Notes: generated by a model from the letters alone, not told the origin. Shown: positions 17,155 to 25,789, counted from the first letter of the stretch. The stretch: DNA of 64,000 nt from Tolypothrix tenuis PCC 7101 (GCF_002368295.1 NZ_AP018248.1:6933979-6997978), one strand, 5' to 3'. Program-made: numbers and translations.

Positions 17155-17326
17155 AGGCAGGGGGCAGGGAGCAGAGAGCAGGGGGGAGAATAAATTACCA
17201 ATTACCCATTACCCATTACCCATTACCAATTACCAATTACCAATTACCAATTACCAATTACCAATTACCCATGCCCAATGCCCAATGCCCCATGCCCCAT
17301 GCCCAATAACAAATGACTAATAACAA
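17155..17326. repeat. Heptanucleotide tandem repeats running into a start codon
   Basis: GCAGGGA-type units, then tandem ATTACCA units (about 17193-17270), CCCAATG units, and finally ACAAATGACTAATAACAAATG. The last ATG is the start of the following inositol phosphatase gene. Confidence 0.85.
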
Positions 17327-18136
17327 ATGACAAACTTACAAATATTTCTAGATATAGCTACAGAAGCGGCTTTGGCTGCTGGTGAGGTTTTGCAAGGCTA
17401 TTGGGGGAAGTTAGAAGACGCAATTACGGAAAAAGGCCGTCCTGGTGATTTAGTTACCGCCGCTGATAAGGCTTCGGAAGTGGTAGTTTTGGAAGTTTTG
17501 CGTCGCCATTTTCCCCAGCATTCGATTTTGGCTGAGGAATCTGGGAAATTAGGCAATCAAGAGAGTGAATATCTTTGGGCAATTGATCCTTTAGATGGCA
17601 CTACTAACTATGCTCATCAATATCCTTGTTTTGCTGTTTCTATTGGGTTGCTAATTAATGGCATTCCCCAAGTCGGTGTAATTTATAATCCTGCTAGTAA
17701 TGAGCTGTTTCGGGCGGCTGCTGGTTTGGGTGCTACACGCAATCGTCGCCCGATAAAGGTTTCCGATAGTTCTGAACTGCGGAAAAGTCTGCTAGTCACC
17801 GGCTTTGCCTACGATCGCAGAGAAACCTCTGATAATAATTATGCAGAATTTTGTCACCTCACCCATTTAACCCAAGGTGTGAGGCGTAGTGGTTCCGCAG
17901 CAATGGATTTAGCTTATGTAGCCTGTGGGCGATTTGATGGCTACTGGGAAAGGGGACTTTCACCTTGGGATATGGCTGCGGGTATTATTCTCGTCCAAGA
18001 AGCTGGCGGCAAAGTCACAGCCTATGATCGCACCCCTTTCAAAATGGAAACGGGAAGAATCCTCTCTACTAATGGCTATCTGCACGACACCCTCAGCCAT
18101 GAATTAATGAATATTCCACCTTTATCAAGTTGGTAA
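17327..18136 (+). CDS. suhB: Inositol monophosphatase family protein
   Basis: A 269-residue Mg-dependent Li-sensitive sugar phosphatase. The metal sites are Glu70-Glu71 (ILAEESG), DPLDGTTNY at 87-95 and SPWDMAAG near 217-224. In cyanobacteria such enzymes hydrolyse inositol-1-phosphate and can act on fructose-1,6-bisphosphate or histidinol phosphate; which one cannot be told here. The start ATG is formed by the end of a heptamer repeat array (ATGACAAAC), and there is no ribosome binding site. hisZ lies 1.4 kb downstream, but the genes are separated by a mobile element. Confidence 0.9.
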   Translation: MTNLQIFLDIATEAALAAGEVLQGYWGKLEDAITEKGRPGDLVTAADKASEVVVLEVLRRHFPQHSILAEESGKLGNQESEYLWAIDPLDGTTNYAHQYPCFAVSIGLLINGIPQVGVIYNPASNELFRAAAGLGATRNRRPIKVSDSSELRKSLLVTGFAYDRRETSDNNYAEFCHLTHLTQGVRRSGSAAMDLAYVACGRFDGYWERGLSPWDMAAGIILVQEAGGKVTAYDRTPFKMETGRILSTNGYLHDTLSHELMNIPPLSSW

Positions 18137-18240
18137 TGGGGCATTGGGCATTGGGCATGAGTGGTAATGGGTAATTGGTAATAAATATTTCTCCCCTGCT
18201 TCCTCTGCTTCCTCTGCTTCCTCTGCTTTCCCAATCCCCA
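18137..18240. repeat. Heptamer and CTGCTTCCT repeats
   Basis: GGGCATT units and (CTGCTTCCT)n tandem units form a low-complexity spacer just before mobile element A1. No gene is seen here. Confidence 0.75.
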
Positions 18241-18248
18241 TTACCCCT

Positions 18249-18374
18249 CAATACTTGTCGGTTAAGGGGAAAAGGGGAAGGGGAAAAGGGGCAAGAAAAA
18301 ACCTTTAACCCTTACCCTTTCACCTTTTCCCCAAACCAAATTCCGAGTTGAAAATCCTTAACCGAGCAGTATTG
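18249..18374. mobile_element. Miniature element family A, copy A1 (126 bp)
   Basis: Ends CAATACTTGTCGGTTA and TAACCGAGCAGTATTG form a 16-bp terminal inverted repeat with two mismatches. It is flanked by a perfect 10-bp direct repeat CATTACCCCT (18239-18248 and 18375-18384). The inside is non-coding (GGGGAAAAGG-type words). It is inverted relative to copies A2 and A3. Confidence 0.85.
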
Positions 18375-18526
18375 CATTACCCCTTATCCCCAGAGGGGGC
18401 CCCGAGTTCCCCAATCCCCAATCCCCAAATCAATGTATGACTTTTAACCTTTAAATACTGAACGATCTATGGGATAGCGAAGTAAACTAGAAGCATTATT
18501 TTGCTAACTTTGGTGCATATCTATTT

Positions 18527-19504
18527 ATGTCATTAAGAATAGATCGTGGTCTTTTTAAATATGATTTCATCGATCATCATGCGGTTTTGTGTGTTCCTAT
18601 TGATGCTGATGTGAAAGAGATCCGCAAGCGCTATCTGTCGATTGCCCGGCGTTTGCATCCTGATGCTAATGGTAGTGTTAGTCCTACGGATAAGCAGCTA
18701 GCCAGTGAATTTTTATCTAAGTTGGTTAACCCAGCCTACGAAAAAATTACTACAGAGCGAAGTCGCGCAGAATACATGATAATTCTGTCTCACATGGGTA
18801 AGCGATTAGTGCAAGAGTTTACTTCGGTAGAATTACATACTGAGACCGGGAAAAAGTTAGCAACTGCTCCCGAATCAACCATAGATTCACTGTACAAAAG
18901 TGCGATCGCGAAAATAGCCGAAACTCAATATGAGAACTTGCACCATATACCGCAAGTAATCGCCCAAATTAGCGAGTTGAATTTAGTTTACTTAATGCGG
19001 ACTGCTGGTAAATCATTGACAACGCCTAACCCGCTAATACAATCCACAATGAACTCAGGGCCATTAACTCCAAATCCCGCAACTAATACAACAGCGCCAC
19101 CACCAGCGCCACCACCAGCACCAGCACCGGAAAATTCTGCGGTAGAACATTATCTGCGTCGCGCGCAAACTTTAATTGACAAAAACCAATTTCCGCAAGC
19201 TCAGGTGGAGTTGCAAGATGCGCTGAAATTAGAACCGAAGAATAGTAGATGCCATAGCCTGATAGGATTGGTGTATTTGAAGCAAAATCGGCTCAAAATG
19301 GCAAAGGTTCATTTTGACAATGCTTTAAAATTAGACCCCAATGACCAAACAGCTTTGTCTTGGAAACCAAAAATAGACAAGGCTTTAAGTCAACAATCTG
19401 GTGGTGCTAAAGTAACTACACCTCCTAATTCGACTGGTAAACAACCAGATAAGTCAGGAGGGGGCGGTTTGTTTGGTGGTTTGTTTGGTGGGAAGAAAAA
19501 GTAA
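18527..19504 (+). CDS. J-domain protein with TPR repeats
   Basis: A 325-residue protein. A divergent J domain at about 15-90 keeps the HPD tripeptide (His44-Asp46, ARRLHPDANG) needed to stimulate DnaK. Next come a helical region, a Pro/Ala-rich linker at about 185-205, TPR repeats at about 208-280 (AEHYLRRAQ-type, KLEPKNSRCHSLIGLVYLKQ) and a Gly/Lys tail GGGLFGGLFGGKKK. It is probably a cytoplasmic co-chaperone with a protein-binding module. Its stop overlaps the hisZ start (TAATG), so the two are translationally coupled, which is odd given the unrelated function. Confidence 0.85.
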   Translation: MSLRIDRGLFKYDFIDHHAVLCVPIDADVKEIRKRYLSIARRLHPDANGSVSPTDKQLASEFLSKLVNPAYEKITTERSRAEYMIILSHMGKRLVQEFTSVELHTETGKKLATAPESTIDSLYKSAIAKIAETQYENLHHIPQVIAQISELNLVYLMRTAGKSLTTPNPLIQSTMNSGPLTPNPATNTTAPPPAPPPAPAPENSAVEHYLRRAQTLIDKNQFPQAQVELQDALKLEPKNSRCHSLIGLVYLKQNRLKMAKVHFDNALKLDPNDQTALSWKPKIDKALSQQSGGAKVTTPPNSTGKQPDKSGGGGLFGGLFGGKKK

Positions 19505-20715
19505 TGGTGTATCAACCAGCAGCGGGAGCTAGAGATTTATTACCTTTAGATGTGGCGCAAAAACGCTGGATTGAAGATAGGTTACAGCAAGTATTTCATC
19601 GTTGGGGGTATCACAGGATTATTACCTCAACTTTGGAACGGATGGATACCCTGATGGCGGGGGAAGCAATTCAACGCCAAACGGTAATTCAACTGCAAAA
19701 TTCTGAAGATGAAGAATTAGGGCTGCGTCCAGAATTGACGGCTTCGATCGCGCGCACTGTCGTGACGCGCATGGCAGGTGTAACTTATCCGCAAAGGCTG
19801 TATTACAATGCTAATGTCTTCCGTCGCATCTGGGAAAATCGGCATAATCGTCAGCAAGAGTTTTATCAAGCTGGGGTAGAATTGCTCGGTGCTGCTGGAT
19901 TGCTAGCAAATGCGGAAGTATTATTGTTAGTCGCTGATTGTTTAGCAGCGCTTTCGGTACAGCGATGGTATGTGATTTTAGGTGAAGCGGGAATTACCCG
20001 ATCGCTGTTGAGTGTATTTCCGGCTCACCTACAGGGTAAAGTTCGTAGTGCGATCGCTAATTTAGATCGCATTGCCATAGAGAATTTACCCCTAAGTGAA
20101 GAACTACGCGATCGCGCCAAACTTATCTTAGATCTGCGCGGTAAAAGTTCCGAAGTTTTGCGAAAAGTCCAGACTTTAGATTTAGATCAAGCTCAACAAG
20201 AAGCGGTGAAAAACCTCGCGTCTTTAGTGAATTTGCTAGAATCGCGAGGAGATTATCCCTTAATTCTCGACCTCAGCTTGATTGAAACCATCGACTATTA
20301 CACCGGTATCGTCTTTGAAGTAGTCAGCGATACTGCTGGACAAGTCCAGGTTTTAGGGCGAGGCGGTCGCTACGACAAGCTTTTAGGGCTATATCATCCC
20401 CAAGGCGAAGATATTCCCGGCGTTGGCTTTGCCCTTAACATCGAAGATTTATACCAGATAATTCAAGCTAATCAGCAATTACCGCAAGCACCCCCAGCTA
20501 GCGACTGGTTAATAGTACCAGAGACAGCCAATGCTGATGCCCCTGCCTTTGCCTACGCGCAAAAGCTGCGGGATTCTAGCGAGATAGTGCGAGTAGAAAT
20601 TGATTTAGGGGGCAGAGATAGCGAAGCCATCAGAAAATACGCACGCGATCGCGGAATTGCTCAAATCGCCTGGATTAAAGCTGATGGTTCACCAACCATA
20701 GAATCATTGTCTTAG
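19504..20715 (+). CDS. hisZ: ATP phosphoribosyltransferase regulatory subunit
   Basis: A 403-residue paralogue of histidyl-tRNA synthetase, lacking tRNA-binding parts, which activates the short form of HisG in the first step of histidine synthesis. Motifs: GARDLLPLD at the start, motif 2-like YYNANVFRRIWENRHNRQQEFYQAGVE, and the HisA-like signature LGRGGRYDKLLGLY. The length is normal for HisZ. It is translated from an ATG overlapping the J-TPR stop codon by one base. hisG is not in the window. Confidence 0.9.
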   Translation: MVYQPAAGARDLLPLDVAQKRWIEDRLQQVFHRWGYHRIITSTLERMDTLMAGEAIQRQTVIQLQNSEDEELGLRPELTASIARTVVTRMAGVTYPQRLYYNANVFRRIWENRHNRQQEFYQAGVELLGAAGLLANAEVLLLVADCLAALSVQRWYVILGEAGITRSLLSVFPAHLQGKVRSAIANLDRIAIENLPLSEELRDRAKLILDLRGKSSEVLRKVQTLDLDQAQQEAVKNLASLVNLLESRGDYPLILDLSLIETIDYYTGIVFEVVSDTAGQVQVLGRGGRYDKLLGLYHPQGEDIPGVGFALNIEDLYQIIQANQQLPQAPPASDWLIVPETANADAPAFAYAQKLRDSSEIVRVEIDLGGRDSEAIRKYARDRGIAQIAWIKADGSPTIESLS

Positions 20716-20777
20716 CTAGGAAATATATCTAATTGCTAGGCTAGAAAAGCTGACTTTTAAGAGAGGGAATCAAGAAA

Positions 20778-21005
20778 ATGCCACACACAATTGTTACCGA
20801 TGTCTGTGAGGGCATCGCTGACTGCGTAGATGCTTGTCCAGTAGCTTGCATTCATGACGGCCCAGGCAAAAACGTCAAAGGAACAGATTGGTACTGGATA
20901 GACTTCACCACCTGCATAGATTGTGGCATCTGTCTCCAAGTATGCCCAGTAGAAGGTGCGATCGTTCCCGAAGAACGCCCTGATTTGCAGAAGACTCCAG
21001 AATAG
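20778..21005 (+). CDS. Bacterial-type ferredoxin (two Fe-S clusters)
   Basis: A 75-residue protein with two cysteine groups: CEGIADCVDACPVACIHD (Cys10, 16, 20, 24) and CIDCGICLQVC (Cys46, 49, 52, 56). The second is a classical 4Fe-4S motif; the spacing of the first suits a 3Fe-4S or 4Fe-4S cluster as in seven-iron ferredoxins. It is soluble. The gene follows hisZ by 62 bases with GAGAGGGAATCAAGAAA upstream. Its partner is unknown. Confidence 0.9.
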   Translation: MPHTIVTDVCEGIADCVDACPVACIHDGPGKNVKGTDWYWIDFTTCIDCGICLQVCPVEGAIVPEERPDLQKTPE

Positions 21006-21043
21006 GGAGCAGGGAGATGAGGGGGATGAGGGAGATGAGGGAG

Positions 21044-21238
21044 CAGTGGTGTCAACTTAACGTGAAACCCGCTTGGTTGCAAGGTTTCGCCCTCACCCCC
21101 AGCCCCTCTCCCACAGGGAGAAGGGAGCTAGAGATTTAGTTCCCCTTCTCCAGGGGGAGAAGGGGTTAGGGGATGAGGGCGCGAGGTATCTGTACAACGC
21201 CCGCCCTATATAGCTTTTAGCTTAAGTTGACACCTATG
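21044..21238. mobile_element. Miniature element family B, copy B1 (195 bp)
   Basis: Ends CAGTGGTGTCAACTTAA and TTAAGTTGACACCTATG give an inverted repeat with 13 perfect inner bases. The inside holds CCCTCACCCCCAGCCCCTCT and GGGAGAAGGGGTTAGGGG and can fold back on itself. GATGAGGGAG is found on both sides, but this region is itself repetitive. It is nearly identical to B2 at 53035-53451 once the insertion in B2 is removed. Confidence 0.75.
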
Positions 21239-21340
21239 GATGAGGGAGAAATCCCTTTTACCAATTACCAATTACCCATTACCTAATGCCCAATGCCCAA
21301 TGCCCCATGCCCCATGCCCATACCTAATAACAAATGACAA
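21239..21340. repeat. Heptanucleotide tandem repeats upstream of the NatE-like gene
   Basis: ATTACCA, CCCAATG and CCCCATG units, then three ACAAATG units; the first ATG of ATGACAAATGAC is the predicted start of the next gene. Confidence 0.8.
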
Positions 21341-22069
21341 ATGACAAATGACTATTTACTAGAAGTTCAAAATGTTCATGCTGGATATATTAAAGATGTA
21401 GATATCCTGCAAGGTGTGAATTTTCAAGTTGGAGCGGGGGAATTGGTAACAGTGATTGGCCCCAACGGTGCGGGTAAATCCACCTTGGCGAAAACCATTT
21501 TTGGACTCTTAACTCCCCATACAGGCACGATTACCTTTAAGGGTGAAAATATTGGCGGGCTAAAGTCAAATCAAATAGTGCAAAGGGGAATGTGCTATGT
21601 ACCGCAAATCGCCAATGTTTTCCCATCTTTGAGTATTGAAGAAAATTTAGAAATGGGCGCTTTTGTGCGGAATATTCCGCTCAAGCCCCTCAAAGATAAA
21701 ATATTTACCATGTTTCCCAGGTTAAGCGATCGCCGTCGTCAACGCGCAGGTACGCTTTCCGGTGGAGAACGGCAGATGTTGGCAATGGGTAAAGCTTTGA
21801 TGCTAGAACCCAGCTTGCTGCTATTGGATGAACCCTCTGCGGCTTTATCTCCTATCCTAGTTACACAAGTATTTGACCAAATCAAGGAAATTAACCAGAG
21901 TGGCACAGCCATAGTTCTAGTAGAACAAAACGCCCGTAAAGCCTTAGAAATGGCTGACCGTGGTTATGTCCTAGAATCTGGACGTGATGCTATCTCCGGC
22001 CCCGGTAGAGATTTATTGAACGATCCGAAAGTGGCAGAACTGTATTTAGGCGCAGGTAAGGGGCATTAG
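21341..22069 (+). CDS. ABC transporter ATP-binding protein, LivF/NatE type
   Basis: A 242-residue ATPase of the branched-chain or neutral amino acid (HAAT) class. Walker A GPNGAGKST at 40-48, Q-loop YVPQIANVFPSLSIEENLEMG, signature TLSGGERQMLAMGKALM, Walker B LLLLDEPSAAL, H-loop replaced by the LivF-typical VEQNARKALEMADRGYVLE. It pairs in other cyanobacteria with NatA/NatC/NatD permeases, none of which is present here, so it is a lone ATPase gene as often seen for natE. The start ATG is supplied by the repeat array; no ribosome binding site is visible. Confidence 0.87.
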   Translation: MTNDYLLEVQNVHAGYIKDVDILQGVNFQVGAGELVTVIGPNGAGKSTLAKTIFGLLTPHTGTITFKGENIGGLKSNQIVQRGMCYVPQIANVFPSLSIEENLEMGAFVRNIPLKPLKDKIFTMFPRLSDRRRQRAGTLSGGERQMLAMGKALMLEPSLLLLDEPSAALSPILVTQVFDQIKEINQSGTAIVLVEQNARKALEMADRGYVLESGRDAISGPGRDLLNDPKVAELYLGAGKGH

Positions 22070-22165
22070 GGAACTGGGACAAAGCAGGGGGGCAGGGGGA
22101 AAAAAACAAATTAAGTATTCCAATTACCCATGACCAATTACCCATTACCAATTACCGATGCCCCA
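22070..22165. repeat. Heptanucleotide tandem repeats
   Basis: GGGGCAGGGGG then ATTACCC and ATTACCA units between the NatE-like gene and the carbonic anhydrase gene. Confidence 0.75.
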
Positions 22166-22270
22166 TTCCCAAAAATTAAATAACTTTTAAAACGTGTAAG
22201 CGAGTACTCTTGCATCCCCTTAAAGTCTGATATCTTCCAGGCAACCACGAAACGGTTGTCAGGTAGAGGA

Positions 22271-23014
22271 ATGGCTAGAATTAATGGATTTATTGGTCGT
22301 CGGAATTTTATACATTTAGCCGGTGTAGGTAGCATTGGTATTGGCGCTTTGATTGGCGCTGGCGGTATTCTGTGGAACAAAGAGCCTTCTCTAGCAGATC
22401 AAGCCTCAAATGATGTTGGTGAAAAACCGCAACCAGTTAATCCACAAGCAGCATTAAAACTTTTGCTTGAGGGAAATCAGCGATTTGTTGAAGGAAAGCG
22501 TCTGAATCCCCATCAATCGAAGTTGCGTTTACAAGAAACTGTTGCAGCTCAATATCCATTTGCAGCTATATTAGGTTGTGCTGATTCTCGAGTCCCAGCA
22601 GAAATTGTTTTCGATCAAGGATTAGGCGATTTATTTGTAGTGCGCGTAGCTGGTAATGTAGCTTCGCCAGAGGCTATTGGTAGCTTGGAATATGCTACAT
22701 CAGTATTAGGAGCGCAATTAATTTTAGTGCTCGGTCATAGTAAATGTGGTGCGGTAAAAGCTGCGATTGAAGATAAACCTCTACCGGGAAGAATTGGTGT
22801 TTTTGTAGAAGAAATTAAACCTGCTGTAGAAATAGCAAAAAATAAATCTGGCAGTTTAGAAAAAAATACTATTGTTGCTAATATTCAATATCAAGCAGAT
22901 AATTTAGCCAAGAAGTCAACAATTTTAGGCAATTTAGTTAAAGAAGGTAAATTGAAAATTGTTGGCGGTCGTTATGATTTGGCTACAGGGGAAGTAAGCA
23001 TAACGAAGGGCTAG
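22271..23014 (+). CDS. Tat-exported beta-class carbonic anhydrase
   Basis: A 247-residue enzyme that interconverts CO2 and bicarbonate. A twin-arginine signal GRRNFIHLAG at 9-18 followed by a hydrophobic stretch to about residue 34 indicates export to the periplasm. The zinc site is Cys103-Asp105 (GCADSRV), His156 and Cys159 (LGHSKCGAV). This resembles the extracellular or periplasmic EcaB-type enzyme rather than the carboxysomal CcaA, which lacks a signal. The ATG at 22271 is preceded by AGAGGA; a TTG five codons earlier is in frame but less likely. Confidence 0.92.
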   Translation: MARINGFIGRRNFIHLAGVGSIGIGALIGAGGILWNKEPSLADQASNDVGEKPQPVNPQAALKLLLEGNQRFVEGKRLNPHQSKLRLQETVAAQYPFAAILGCADSRVPAEIVFDQGLGDLFVVRVAGNVASPEAIGSLEYATSVLGAQLILVLGHSKCGAVKAAIEDKPLPGRIGVFVEEIKPAVEIAKNKSGSLEKNTIVANIQYQADNLAKKSTILGNLVKEGKLKIVGGRYDLATGEVSITKG

Positions 23015-23040
23015 TAACGCAACACGGAAGTCAAAATTAA

Positions 23041-23144
23041 TCTCAATTCAAATAATGTTTGCGACACATCAATCCTAGAGGGCAAGGCGTGCCTTGCCCC
23101 TACAAGATGTTTAAATTTTGTAGAGACGCGATTGATCGCGTCTC
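23041..23144. repeat. Partial family C element followed by a GACGCGATT palindrome
   Basis: The segment AAATAATGTTTGCGACACAT at 23050-23069 is a family C end, followed by the palindrome GGGCAAGGC/GCCTTGCCC. At 23123-23144 lies GAGACGCGATTGATCGCGTC, a palindrome that recurs at 34715, 48015 and 55899. The 359-base interval around it holds no gene. Confidence 0.6.
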
Positions 23145-23373
23145 CACCACCCCAAAATCACGGCGAAAAATTATTAACCGCACCCTATTGACATCACCTC
23201 TAGCTCATCTTTGAGCATGACCAAATTAAAAGAAAAACTCGATAAAATCTTTTATTGGGTACAAAAGTAGAAATATTTCAGTTACCATTTTGGCTGTGTA
23301 GAGATGTTGCAATCCAACATCTCTTTATAATATATGGCTCATATGGCTCAGAGCAATGATTGAGGATTGCTAA

Positions 23374-23733
23374 ATGGCAGAATTTAGAAATATTCCAGAG
23401 TGGGAAAAAGCCCATGAACTGACAGTTGCAGTTTATCAAGTGACTGGGGATTTCCCGGATGATGAATTATTGGGCTTAACGCAACAAATACGTTTAGCCT
23501 CGGCGGCTATTCCAATTAAAATTGCTCAAGGATGCGATCGCGATGATCGAGAAGAACAACTGGATTTTTTGCAATTGGCGAAGGATGCAGCAACTGAGGT
23601 GGAATATTACCTGTTGCTTTGCTATGAGTTGGAACTACTGCAAAGTTCTAGTTACGATCGCTTGGTGAGTGGTGTTGTGGAAGTGAAAGAATTACTGACA
23701 AGTAAGATTGACAAACTGAGTCGGAATTTTTAA
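23374..23733 (+). CDS. Four-helix-bundle protein (23S rRNA intervening-sequence protein family)
   Basis: A 119-residue all-helical protein; RNIPEWEKAHELTVAVYQVT and LGLTQQIRLASAAIPIKIAQG, then LQLAKDAATEVEYYLLLCYEL, are diagnostic of the family first found in insertions of 23S rRNA genes. This copy is not in an rRNA gene. The function is unknown; some members stand next to retroelements in diversity-generating systems. Its stop overlaps the start of the JAMM gene (TAATG), so the genes are coupled. Confidence 0.88.
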   Translation: MAEFRNIPEWEKAHELTVAVYQVTGDFPDDELLGLTQQIRLASAAIPIKIAQGCDRDDREEQLDFLQLAKDAATEVEYYLLLCYELELLQSSSYDRLVSGVVEVKELLTSKIDKLSRNF

Positions 23734-24191
23734 TGATTCTCCAACTCCTACCGGAACATTTACAAATTATCCGCACCCATGCCGAAAGCACTTACCCAGA
23801 TGAATGCTGCGGTATAATTCTGGGTCATGTCACCCTTGAGGGTAAAACTGTAGTCGAAATTATGCCTACAGAAAATGCTTGGAATACAGAAGCAGCAAAT
23901 TTTTCTGGCGATCGCACCACCGAAACCGAAAGGCGACGATATGCGATCGCACCCCAAGTTATGTTACAAGCACAAAGGAAAGCACGCGATCGCTCTCTCA
24001 ATATTATCGGTATTTACCATTCCCACCCTGATGCAGCGGCGATTCCTTCAGAGTGCGATCGCCTCTATGCTTGGCCTGAATACTCGTATATAATAGTTTC
24101 CGTTCAAAAAGGTAAAGCTGAAACACTCCAAAGCTGGAGTCTAGATGAAAGTCATCAATTCCAACCCGAAGCGATTAACAACATAATTTAA
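23733..24191 (+). CDS. JAMM/MPN+ family metallopeptidase (M67)
   Basis: A 152-residue zinc isopeptidase domain. The motif is complete: Glu24 (DECCGIILG), His96-x-His98 with Pro99 (IYHSHPD), Ser106 and Asp109. Bacterial members such as Mec+ cleave the diglycine C-terminus of ubiquitin-like sulfur carriers after sulfur or cysteine transfer. Upstream is the four-helix-bundle gene (one-base overlap) and 66 bases downstream is a MoeB/rhodanese fusion that activates such carriers, so the set looks like a sulfur-carrier cycle, though the carrier gene itself is not here. Confidence 0.9.
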   Translation: MILQLLPEHLQIIRTHAESTYPDECCGIILGHVTLEGKTVVEIMPTENAWNTEAANFSGDRTTETERRRYAIAPQVMLQAQRKARDRSLNIIGIYHSHPDAAAIPSECDRLYAWPEYSYIIVSVQKGKAETLQSWSLDESHQFQPEAINNII

Positions 24192-24257
24192 ACAACCGAT
24201 CAATACGGATATCATTTTTCGCTACGATAAATAATCCGCCCTCCACTTGAAATTGCT

Positions 24258-25430
24258 ATGCTCAATCCCAATCTGGATGAAATCCAGTTGACCAAAGACG
24301 ACTACGAACGCTACTCCCGCCACCTGATTTTACCGGAGGTGGGACTAGAGGGACAAAAACGCCTAAAAGCCGCCAGTGTACTCTGTATCGGTACGGGTGG
24401 ACTGGGTGCGCCACTGCTGTTATATTTGGCAGCTGCGGGTGTGGGACGCATCGGTATTGTTGATTTCGATGTCGTCGATACGTCTAACCTGCAACGCCAA
24501 GTAATTCACGGCACATCCTGGGTAGGTAAACCCAAGATTCAATCCGCTAAGGATAGAATTCTGGAGATTAACCCCTTCTGTCAGGTTGATTTGCATGAAG
24601 TGCGCCTCAGTTCCGAAAATGCCCTGAGTATTTTGGAACCCTATGATATTGTCGTCGATGGTACTGATAACTTCCCGACAAGGTATTTAGTAAACGATGC
24701 TTGTGTGTTACTCAACAAGCCTAACGTTTACGGTTCCATTTTCCGCTTTGAAGGACAAGCCACAGTATTTAACTACGAAGGCGGGCCGAACTATCGTGAC
24801 TTGTATCCCGAACCACCACCACCAGGAATGGTTCCCTCCTGTGCAGAAGGTGGGGTGTTAGGAATATTGCCCGGAATTATCGGTGTGATCCAAGCTACCG
24901 AAACTGTGAAAATTATTCTGGGACAAGGTAACACTTTAAGCGGAAGGCTGCTCCTATACAACGCCTTAGAAATGAAATTCCGCGAATTGAAGCTGCGTCC
25001 TAACCCCATTCGCCCAGTTATTGAAAAACTGATAGACTACGAAGAATTCTGCGGTATTCCCCAAGCTCAAGCTGAGGAAGCAAAACAGCAGCAAGAAATT
25101 CAAGAAATGACTGTGGTGGAATTGAAACAGTTATTAGATAGCGGTGCAAAAGACTTTGTACTGTTAGATGTGCGTAACCCCCATGAATACGAAATCGCCA
25201 AAATTCCTGGTTCCGTCTTAGTACCATTACCAGATATTGAAAATGGCGATGGCGTAAAACAAGTCAAAGAAATTCTCAACGGTCACCGCTTAATAGCTCA
25301 TTGTAAAATGGGCGGGCGATCAGCAAAAGCCCTGAGCATTCTTAAAGAATCTGGGATTGTTGGTACAAACGTCAAAGGCGGAATTACTGCTTGGAGTCGA
25401 GAAGTAGATCCTTCTGTTCCCGAGTATTAA
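24258..25430 (+). CDS. moeB: MoeB/ThiF-type E1-like adenylyltransferase with C-terminal rhodanese domain (MoeZ-like)
   Basis: A 390-residue fusion. Residues about 1-265: ThiF/MoeB fold with GTGGLGAPLLLYLAAAGVG (ATP), DFDVVDTSNLQRQ, and PSCAEGGVLGILPG. Residues about 285-390: rhodanese with the active loop HCKMGGRSAKAL that carries persulfide. It adenylates and then sulfurates the C-terminus of ThiS/MoaD/CysO-type carriers for molybdopterin, thiamine or cysteine. A zinc-binding CxxC pair, present in many MoeB, is not evident. It is likely co-transcribed with the upstream JAMM protease gene. Confidence 0.93.
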   Translation: MLNPNLDEIQLTKDDYERYSRHLILPEVGLEGQKRLKAASVLCIGTGGLGAPLLLYLAAAGVGRIGIVDFDVVDTSNLQRQVIHGTSWVGKPKIQSAKDRILEINPFCQVDLHEVRLSSENALSILEPYDIVVDGTDNFPTRYLVNDACVLLNKPNVYGSIFRFEGQATVFNYEGGPNYRDLYPEPPPPGMVPSCAEGGVLGILPGIIGVIQATETVKIILGQGNTLSGRLLLYNALEMKFRELKLRPNPIRPVIEKLIDYEEFCGIPQAQAEEAKQQQEIQEMTVVELKQLLDSGAKDFVLLDVRNPHEYEIAKIPGSVLVPLPDIENGDGVKQVKEILNGHRLIAHCKMGGRSAKALSILKESGIVGTNVKGGITAWSREVDPSVPEY

Positions 25431-25527
25431 ATTCTGGTTGATGGTTGACTGGGAAGAGAAAATTTTATCCCTGAATTTGGGAATTTTTCTTTGATTGACT
25501 GATTTGTATAAAATATAAGCGATTCAT

Positions 25528-25558
25528 AGGGTTACAGCATTGCTGTACCCTTATTTTG
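25528..25558 (+). terminator. Probable terminator after moeB
   Basis: AGGGT-ACAGC pairs with GCTGTACCCT with one bulged T, followed by TTATTTTGTC. The same hairpin core GGTACAGC/GCTGTACC occurs as an intergenic repeat elsewhere (for example GGCACAGCATTGCTGTGCC near 51405), so it may double as a repeat. Confidence 0.5.
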
Positions 25559-25642
25559 TCTTCGGGTGTGTTGTCACGCAGAGCAACGCACCATAAATTG
25601 TTTGATGATGCGTTAGCTACGGCATCACACAAGCTACCAATT

Positions 25643-25754
25643 TAATACTACTCGGTTAAGCGTTTTGAACTCAAAATTGATTTTGGGGAAAATGTTAAAG
25701 GTTTTTCCTTTTCCTTTTCCCATTCCCCTTTTTACCCTTAACCGACAAGTGTTG
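25643..25754. mobile_element. Miniature element family A, copy A2 (112 bp)
   Basis: Ends TAATACTACTCGGTTA and TAACCGACAAGTGTTG (imperfect 16-bp inverted repeat). It is flanked by a perfect 10-bp direct repeat GCTACCAATT (25633-25642 and 25755-25764). The interior matches A3, and A1 in reverse orientation. It is non-coding. Confidence 0.87.
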
Positions 25755-25789
25755 GCTACCAATTGATTTAATATTATGTTCTTTGAAGT

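Noticed and set aside
17193..17310. Regular tandem units resembling a CRISPR array
   Set aside because: Units are seven bases with no unique spacers, and no cas genes are near. They are heptanucleotide tandem repeats.
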